A stretch of DNA of 25,344 nt from positions 1 to 25,344 of the forward strand of contig CAKTOJ010000015.1 of NCBI GenBank assembly GCA_934589665.1, read 5' to 3'. How positions within the stretch are numbered: position 1 is the stretch's first letter; each line of letters starts with the position of its first letter. Below are positions 21,813 through 25,344 of the stretch, piece after piece. The notes beneath the pieces are model-generated. The model was not told the DNA's origin, did not search any database, and saw only the letters and a list, made by a program, of their open reading frames with translations. The stretch comes from an uncultured Oscillospiraceae bacterium. Its GTDB lineage: Bacteria > Bacillota > Clostridia > Oscillospirales > Oscillospiraceae. A program made the translations under genes and the position numbers.

Positions 21813-22811
21813 CTTAATTTTTTTCGTCAGCTGTTCATAGCGGTGCACCTGCGCGGCACTGACCCGTCCGGCGCAGACCGGACAGCCGCTGGGCCGCCGC
21901 CCCGTGCGCGAGCCGATGTTCGCCTTCCAGACATGCCCCTCCCCGCACTGCCACCAGACTTTCCGGTGACTTCCGGCTGTGACCTGCTGCGGCGTAAGCG
22001 CACCGTTGAGCGTTGGGTGCCACTGGGCCGCGACAGCAGGCCATGTGTAGGCCAGATCGTTGAAGCCGACGAGAACCTTCCGCCCCGCGCAGTACGGACA
22101 CCCCTTCTTTCCGTTCGTCCGCTGGGCGATAACCGCCTGATAGACATGGCCGTGCGGACAGGTCCACCACGCGCTGCGGTTGCTCGACACCGTGACCTGC
22201 TGCGGCGTGAGCGCGCCGTTGCGCATCGGATGCCACTGTGCCGCGATATCCGGCTCCGCCGTCGCCAGGTCGTTGAAGCCCTCCTCCACGCGCTGTCCCA
22301 TGCACACCGGGCAGCCACAGCCGCTTACGCGAGAGGAGATCGCCGCGCTCCACGAATGTCCCTTCTCACAGCGCCACCAAACCTTGCGGATGCTGCCCGG
22401 CGCAACAGCGTCCGGGCGCAGCGCGCCGTTCCTCTCCGTATCCCATTGCGCGGCAAGTGCGGGAGAGCGGGTAGCCAGATCATTCACGCCGGGAACGATC
22501 ATCCGTCCGCTGCAAACCGGACAGCCGGACGGCCGCGAGCCCGTGCGGGAGCGTACCGCCGCCGACCACTCGTGTCCGCGGTCGCAGCGCCACCAGATCT
22601 TCGTATGGCTGCCACGGCTCACCTGTTCCGGTGTAAGCGGCGCATTTTTCACTTCGTCCCACTGCCTCAGCAGCGTATCATCCTTTCGCTGGCGGCAGTA
22701 TTCCGCCAAGCTGATGCGGCTTTCGGCCGACGTCTCCGGTGCGGCGGGTCTTTGGACGGACATCTGGCCTGCCCGTCCCCGAATGATGCTTGTTCTCTCC
22801 ATGCTATCCAT
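21795..22811 (-). CDS. Tandem zinc-ribbon repeat protein (DUF4379/PF14311-like), four repeats
   Basis: 338 residues. After a roughly 45-residue N-terminal region there are four repeats of about 71 residues, each with W-x-C-x3-H and C-P-x-C: Cys76/His80/Cys97/Cys100, Cys148/His152/Cys167/Cys170, Cys218/His222/Cys238/Cys241 and Cys289/His293/Cys310/Cys313. Between them the linker GFNDLATAEPDIAAQW recurs with variations, as does LTPQQVTxGS. This is the DUF4379 zinc-ribbon (treble-clef-like) repeat, found in bacterial and viral proteins, sometimes beside nuclease domains; no nuclease domain is present here. No signal peptide or membrane segment. The ATG at 22809-22811 is used, though 22802 is possible; the ribosome binding site is weak. 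It lies directly behind a c-di-GMP riboswitch and terminator. Function unknown. Confidence 0.87.
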   Translation of the reverse strand: MDSMERTSIIRGRAGQMSVQRPAAPETSAESRISLAEYCRQRKDDTLLRQWDEVKNAPLTPEQVSRGSHTKIWWRCDRGHEWSAAVRSRTGSRPSGCPVCSGRMIVPGVNDLATRSPALAAQWDTERNGALRPDAVAPGSIRKVWWRCEKGHSWSAAISSRVSGCGCPVCMGQRVEEGFNDLATAEPDIAAQWHPMRNGALTPQQVTVSSNRSAWWTCPHGHVYQAVIAQRTNGKKGCPYCAGRKVLVGFNDLAYTWPAVAAQWHPTLNGALTPQQVTAGSHRKVWWQCGEGHVWKANIGSRTGRRPSGCPVCAGRVSAAQVHRYEQLTKKIKKECSE

Positions 22812-22827
22812 CTTTCCAGCTTCTTAC

Positions 22828-22869
22828 AAAAATAAAAAAACTGACCGCAGCATAAATGGTGCGGTCAGT
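22828..22869 (-). terminator. Riboswitch-controlled intrinsic terminator
   Basis: A 10-bp perfect stem ACTGACCGCA/TGCGGTCAGT (22840-22849 and 22860-22869) with a 10-base loop, followed on the minus strand by seven T, A and five T. It sits only about 17 bases before the start codon of the zinc-ribbon repeat gene, so it must control that gene. Its 5' arm (minus strand) is shared with the 3' side of the upstream c-di-GMP aptamer. Confidence 0.85.
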
Positions 22870-22945
22870 CGATCTTACGGATATACTCCGATTAGACACT
22901 AAACTTTGCGTCCCCGCCTTTCGACGGGTTTGCCAATATTGATGT
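22862..22945 (-). promoter_or_regulatory. Cyclic-di-GMP-I riboswitch (GEMM-I) aptamer
   Basis: On the minus strand the conserved GEMM-I core is present in order: GGCAAACC (22927-22934), a stem capped by a GAAA tetraloop (22919-22922) with a GC-rich helix, GACGCAAAG (22904-22912), CTAA (22892-22895), a CGGA-TCCG apical hairpin, and GTAAGAT (22872-22878) where the tetraloop receptor lies. The G two bases before CAAACC corresponds to the guanine that pairs with the ligand in the Vc2 structure, favouring c-di-GMP over cyclic GMP-AMP. The bases ACTGACC at its 3' side also form the terminator 5' arm, so ligand binding should prevent termination (an ON switch; inference). Upstream promoter and downstream gene leave it dedicated to the zinc-ribbon repeat gene. 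Confidence 0.88.
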
Positions 22946-22956
22946 ACTTTTTATAT

Positions 22957-22985
22957 ACTATAGCGTCTTTTTCACGCGATGTCAA
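22957..22985 (-). promoter_or_regulatory. Promoter of the riboswitch and zinc-ribbon repeat gene
   Basis: On the minus strand TTGACA (22980-22985), 17-base spacer, TATAGT (22957-22962). Start near 22950 at the 5' edge of the aptamer; leader of about 140 bases. It lies just after the stop of the nicotinamidase-like gene, and no separate terminator for that gene is visible. Confidence 0.85.
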
Positions 22986-23016
22986 CCCATAACCTGTCGA
23001 TTTTGCTCTGAACTGT

Positions 23017-23544
23017 TTAATCATTAATTACGCGGATCTGACAGGACTTCATGGTTTCCAGCGCGTGGCGGTGGCTCTCCGGCGTCACGCCGGCACAGCA
23101 GGAGGCATCCACGGTGATAGGCGCCTCTGGCATCGCCGCCTTGAGCAGCAGCGCGTTGGACACCACGCAGATATCTGTGCACAAACCAACAAGCTCGATC
23201 TCCAGGGCTTCCTGCGCGCGCTCGACCATGAGCATGCCGGCGAGCTGGTTGGAACCGAATGTGGGCTTATTGACGATGGTGGCCCGCTCCGCGGCTTTGG
23301 CGACCGCGTTGTTAAGCTGCCAGCCGTGCGTGCCCTCAATGCAGTGTTCAACGGGAAGGTTTCGTCCCTCCTGCGTATCAAGATAATTTTCATAGTGCGT
23401 GTCGCGCGTGAGATAGATGTTCCACGGATCGTATTCCTTCATCTTCTCCACGACCCGGGGCACGATCTGCTGTGCCTCCTTCGTTCCGAGCGAGCCGTCA
23501 ATAAAGTCGTTCTGCATATCAATGACAACCAGAATCTTTCGCAT
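23017..23544 (-). CDS. Isochorismatase-superfamily hydrolase, nicotinamidase-like
   Basis: 175 residues with the cysteine-hydrolase triad Asp9 (VVIDMQNDF), Lys93 and Cys126 (GLCTDICVVSNALLLK). The nicotinamidase-type metal residues are also present: Asp48-x-His50 (TRDTHYENY) and His67 in EHCIEGTHGWQL, which matches the HCxxGTxG motif of PncA. The likely reaction is nicotinamide to nicotinate in NAD salvage; other amidases of the superfamily remain possible. Cytoplasmic. The ATG at 23542-23544 has AGGAGGG four bases upstream. It lies 59 bases after cysS, possibly cotranscribed, and is followed by the riboswitch promoter. Confidence 0.9.
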   Translation of the reverse strand: MRKILVVIDMQNDFIDGSLGTKEAQQIVPRVVEKMKEYDPWNIYLTRDTHYENYLDTQEGRNLPVEHCIEGTHGWQLNNAVAKAAERATIVNKPTFGSNQLAGMLMVERAQEALEIELVGLCTDICVVSNALLLKAAMPEAPITVDASCCAGVTPESHRHALETMKSCQIRVIND

Positions 23545-23560
23545 GATACCCTCCTGCGTG

Positions 23561-23577
23561 ACGGGGCGGCGCCCCGT
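23561..23577. repeat. Dyad between cysS and the nicotinamidase-like gene
   Basis: ACGGGGC-GGC-GCCCCGT, a perfect 7-bp stem with 3-base loop. On the plus strand it is followed by AATTTTCTTTT and reads like an intrinsic terminator; on the coding (minus) strand there is no T-run and the ribosome binding site follows at once. It may be an intercistronic hairpin or a stop for antisense transcription. Confidence 0.45.
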
Positions 23578-23603
23578 AATTTTCTTTTACGATTATTGTG
23601 TCC

Positions 23604-25055
23604 TTACGCTCTCTTCCACTTTGCGCCGCCGGGGATATCCGTCACCTCGACGCCCTGTGCCTTGAGCTCATCGCGGATGCGGTCGGCCTCGGCAAAGTTC
23701 TTCGCCTTCTTGGCCTCCGCGCGCTGACGGATCAGCGTTTCAACCGCCTCGTCCGGCGTGCCGTCCTCAGCAATCACGGTAAACGCGCCTGCGCTCTGCG
23801 TGGCGGCCTTGGCATTCTTCTCGCGCATCTCTGCCGCCTTGGCGGTGAGATCAAGGCTCAGCACCGTGTCGAGATTGGCGATAACCGCCAGCTTCGTCGC
23901 GCCGTCCGTCTTGGCCTTGAGCACATCGTAGAGCACCGTCACGCCCATGGCCGTATTGAGGTCATTGTCCATCTCCTTGCAGAACTTCGCGCGGTACTCC
24001 GCACGCACAGCCTCGTCCACCTCGCCGTCCGGCTTGAGGTTTGCGATCTTTGCGATAAGCTTATTATAGGCCAGTGCCGCGTTGTCCAGATTCTCCCACG
24101 TAAAGACAAGGCTCTTGCGGTAATGGCTCTGGAGGCAGAAAAAGCGGTAGGCGAGCGGATCATAGCCCTTTTCTTCCAGCAGGGAAACGGTCAGGAACTC
24201 ACCCTTGGACTTCGACATCTTGCCGTCGCTGGTGTTCAGGTGGGCGACGTGGCACCAGTGCGGGCACCACGCATGACCCAGATAGCTTTCGGACTGCGCG
24301 ATCTCGTTCGTATGATGCGGAAAAGCGTTGTCCACGCCGCCGCAGTGCAGGTCGAGGTACTCACCGTTGTACTTCATGGAAATGCCGGAGCATTCGATGT
24401 GCCAGCCGGGATAGCCCACGCCCCAAGGAGAATCCCATTTGAGGGCCTGATCTTCAAACTTGGACTTGGTGAACCAGAGAACGAAGTCATTTTTATTCTT
24501 CTTGTTCGTGTCCTCCTCCACGCCCTCACGCACGCCGACGGCAAGATCCTCCTCGTTGTGGTCGTTGAAGATATAGTAGCGCTCAAGCTTGCTCGTGTCG
24601 AAGTAGACATTGCCGCCGGCCAGGTAGGCATAGCCGGTGTCAAGCAGCTTGGTGATGATCCGGATATAGTCGTCAATCAGGCCCGTAGCGGGCTGCACAA
24701 CGTCGGGACGCTTGATATTGAGCTTCCTGCAATCGGAGAAAAACGCGTCGGTATAATACTGCGCAATCTCCATAACCGTTTTATGCTCGCGGCGCGCGCC
24801 CTTGAGCATCTTATCCTCACCCTCGTCCGCGTCGCTCGTCAGATGGCCGACGTCGGTGATGTTCATGACACGGTTGACACTGTAGCCGGCAAAACGGAGG
24901 TACTTTTCCAGCACATCCTCCATGATATAGCTGCGCAGATTGCCGATGTGGGCAAAGTGGTACACGGTGGGGCCGCAGGTGTACATCTCCACATGGTTCG
25001 GGGTGTGCGTTTTCAGCTCTTCCTTCTTGTGGGTCGCGGAATTATAAAGGTACAT
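23604..25055 (-). CDS. cysS: Cysteinyl-tRNA synthetase
   Basis: Class I synthetase charging tRNA-Cys. 483 residues, normal length. HIGH-type motif HIGN (36-39) inside VYHFAHIGNLRSYI, KMSKS at 279-283 in DGKMSKSKGEFLT, and zinc ligands Cys27, Cys222 (HIECSG), a His in FPHHTNE and Glu251. A DALR-type helical domain and a charged C-terminus (EAKKAKNFAEADRIRDEL) complete it. The ATG at 25053-25055 has AAAGGAG seven bases upstream. It begins 34 bases after pgsA with no terminator between, so they are probably cotranscribed. No T-box leader is visible here, which is consistent with an internal operon position. Confidence 0.97.
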   Translation of the reverse strand: MYLYNSATHKKEELKTHTPNHVEMYTCGPTVYHFAHIGNLRSYIMEDVLEKYLRFAGYSVNRVMNITDVGHLTSDADEGEDKMLKGARREHKTVMEIAQYYTDAFFSDCRKLNIKRPDVVQPATGLIDDYIRIITKLLDTGYAYLAGGNVYFDTSKLERYYIFNDHNEEDLAVGVREGVEEDTNKKNKNDFVLWFTKSKFEDQALKWDSPWGVGYPGWHIECSGISMKYNGEYLDLHCGGVDNAFPHHTNEIAQSESYLGHAWCPHWCHVAHLNTSDGKMSKSKGEFLTVSLLEEKGYDPLAYRFFCLQSHYRKSLVFTWENLDNAALAYNKLIAKIANLKPDGEVDEAVRAEYRAKFCKEMDNDLNTAMGVTVLYDVLKAKTDGATKLAVIANLDTVLSLDLTAKAAEMREKNAKAATQSAGAFTVIAEDGTPDEAVETLIRQRAEAKKAKNFAEADRIRDELKAQGVEVTDIPGGAKWKRA

Positions 25056-25089
25056 AGAAAAACTCCTTTACAGGAAAAATTTACGTATT

Positions 25090-25344
25090 TTAGTCCGCTT
25101 CGCGGAACACGTCGGCGTTCTTGATAAAATATTCCAGTCCGGAATAGGCCGTGGTGAGCACGATGATAGCGCTGCACAGCGGGTCGAACCACGCCTTGTC
25201 GCCAAAAATATTGAGCAGCATCAGGCACAGGCACACCATCGTCGCGGCGGTCTTGACCTTGCCCGACCACGCAGCCGCGATCACACGCCCCTGCTCGACC
25301 GCGACAAGGCGCATGCCGGAGACGGCAAACTCGCGCAGCAGCAC
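25090..25344 (-). CDS. pgsA: CDP-diacylglycerol-glycerol-3-phosphate 3-phosphatidyltransferase, C-terminal part (cut by window edge)
   Basis: Makes phosphatidylglycerol phosphate at the membrane. Only the last 84 residues are present; the frame is open through the window edge and the CDP-alcohol phosphotransferase motif (DGxxAR...GxxxDxxxD) lies outside. The recognisable part is LREFAVSGMRLVAVEQGRVI followed by AAAWSGKVKT, which is the standard PgsA segment between helices, then two hydrophobic helices (MVCLCLMLLNIFG and SAIIVLTTAYSGLEYF) and a charged end. The apparent ATG near the edge is internal. It is the first gene of the pgsA-cysS unit in this window. Confidence 0.88.
   Translation of the reverse strand: MLLREFAVSGMRLVAVEQGRVIAAAWSGKVKTAATMVCLCLMLLNIFGDKAWFDPLCSAIIVLTTAYSGLEYFIKNADVFREAD

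Noticed and set aside
21840..22600. DNA-level repeats that might suggest a repeat array
   Set aside because: They are explained by the four ~71-residue protein repeats, differ in sequence and have no constant repeat-spacer structure, so this is not CRISPR.
23598..25124. Long plus-strand frame antisense to cysS (508 codons)
   Set aside because: Shadow of cysS, with low-complexity composition typical of an antisense frame in GC-rich DNA.

Overview
The window looks like a chromosomal segment of a GC-rich anaerobic Firmicute, most likely a Clostridia/Oscillospiraceae-type organism. The pointers are: a glgB-glgC-glgD-glgA-glgP glycogen operon using the GlgC/GlgD pair; strong AGGAGG-type ribosome binding sites; sigma-A-like TTGACA-17-TATAAT promoters; a DUF896 protein, a YlmH-like S4 protein and a YabE-like G5/3D-domain protein, all typical of Firmicutes; and a type I cyclic-di-GMP riboswitch. 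The taxon is inferred from gene content only. No tRNA, rRNA, CRISPR array, insertion sequence or phage gene was seen.

Layout. 1-6228 (minus) is the glycogen operon, read glgB, glgC, glgD, glgA, glgP, with ATGA overlaps at two junctions and glgP cut by the window edge. 6285-7312 (minus) holds a DUF896 protein and an S4-domain protein that probably head the same transcript. 7431-8126 (minus) is a zinc-ribbon/membrane/Ig-like protein, divergent from udk (8324-8944, plus). 8999-11118 (minus) is a birA-chr-chr operon with a pair of half-size chromate-family transporters. 11293-13705 (plus) is an MBOAT acyltransferase plus SGNH hydrolase operon, a likely surface-polymer O-acetylation pair. 13744-15570 (minus) is a GTP-type PEP carboxykinase; 15792-16658 (minus) is rsmA; 16781-17557 (plus) is a TauE/SafE permease; 17609-18622 (minus) is a YabE-like cell-wall protein; 18899-19312 (minus) is a small coiled-coil protein. 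19581-20510 (plus) is an alpha/beta hydrolase; 20529-21071 (minus) is a PF06541 membrane protein; 21186-21770 (plus) is a family 4 uracil-DNA glycosylase. 21795-22811 (minus) is a four-repeat zinc-ribbon (DUF4379-like) protein behind a c-di-GMP riboswitch. 23017-23544 (minus) is a nicotinamidase-like hydrolase, 23604-25055 (minus) is cysS, and 25090-25344 (minus) is the C-terminal end of pgsA.

How it works together. Most genes are housekeeping: glycogen synthesis and breakdown, gluconeogenesis, translation, DNA repair, NAD turnover and phospholipid synthesis. The less ordinary material is regulatory. The riboswitch at 22862-22945 has the GEMM-I core and a terminator that shares bases with the aptamer 3' side, placing a protein of unknown function under c-di-GMP control. 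Two envelope loci, the MBOAT/SGNH promoter and the yabE leader, share an 11-bp-periodic TTGTAAC-N4-TTGTWAY box matching the WalR-type consensus, which suggests one cell-envelope response regulator controls both. birA and the MBOAT operon have face-to-face promoters with a 14-bp palindrome exactly between them. The pckG promoter is bracketed by an 11-bp inverted repeat, and the alpha/beta hydrolase promoter carries an 8-bp dyad.

Intrinsic terminators with perfect 11-17 bp stems sit between nearly all convergent gene pairs, several overlapping the last codons of the neighbouring gene.
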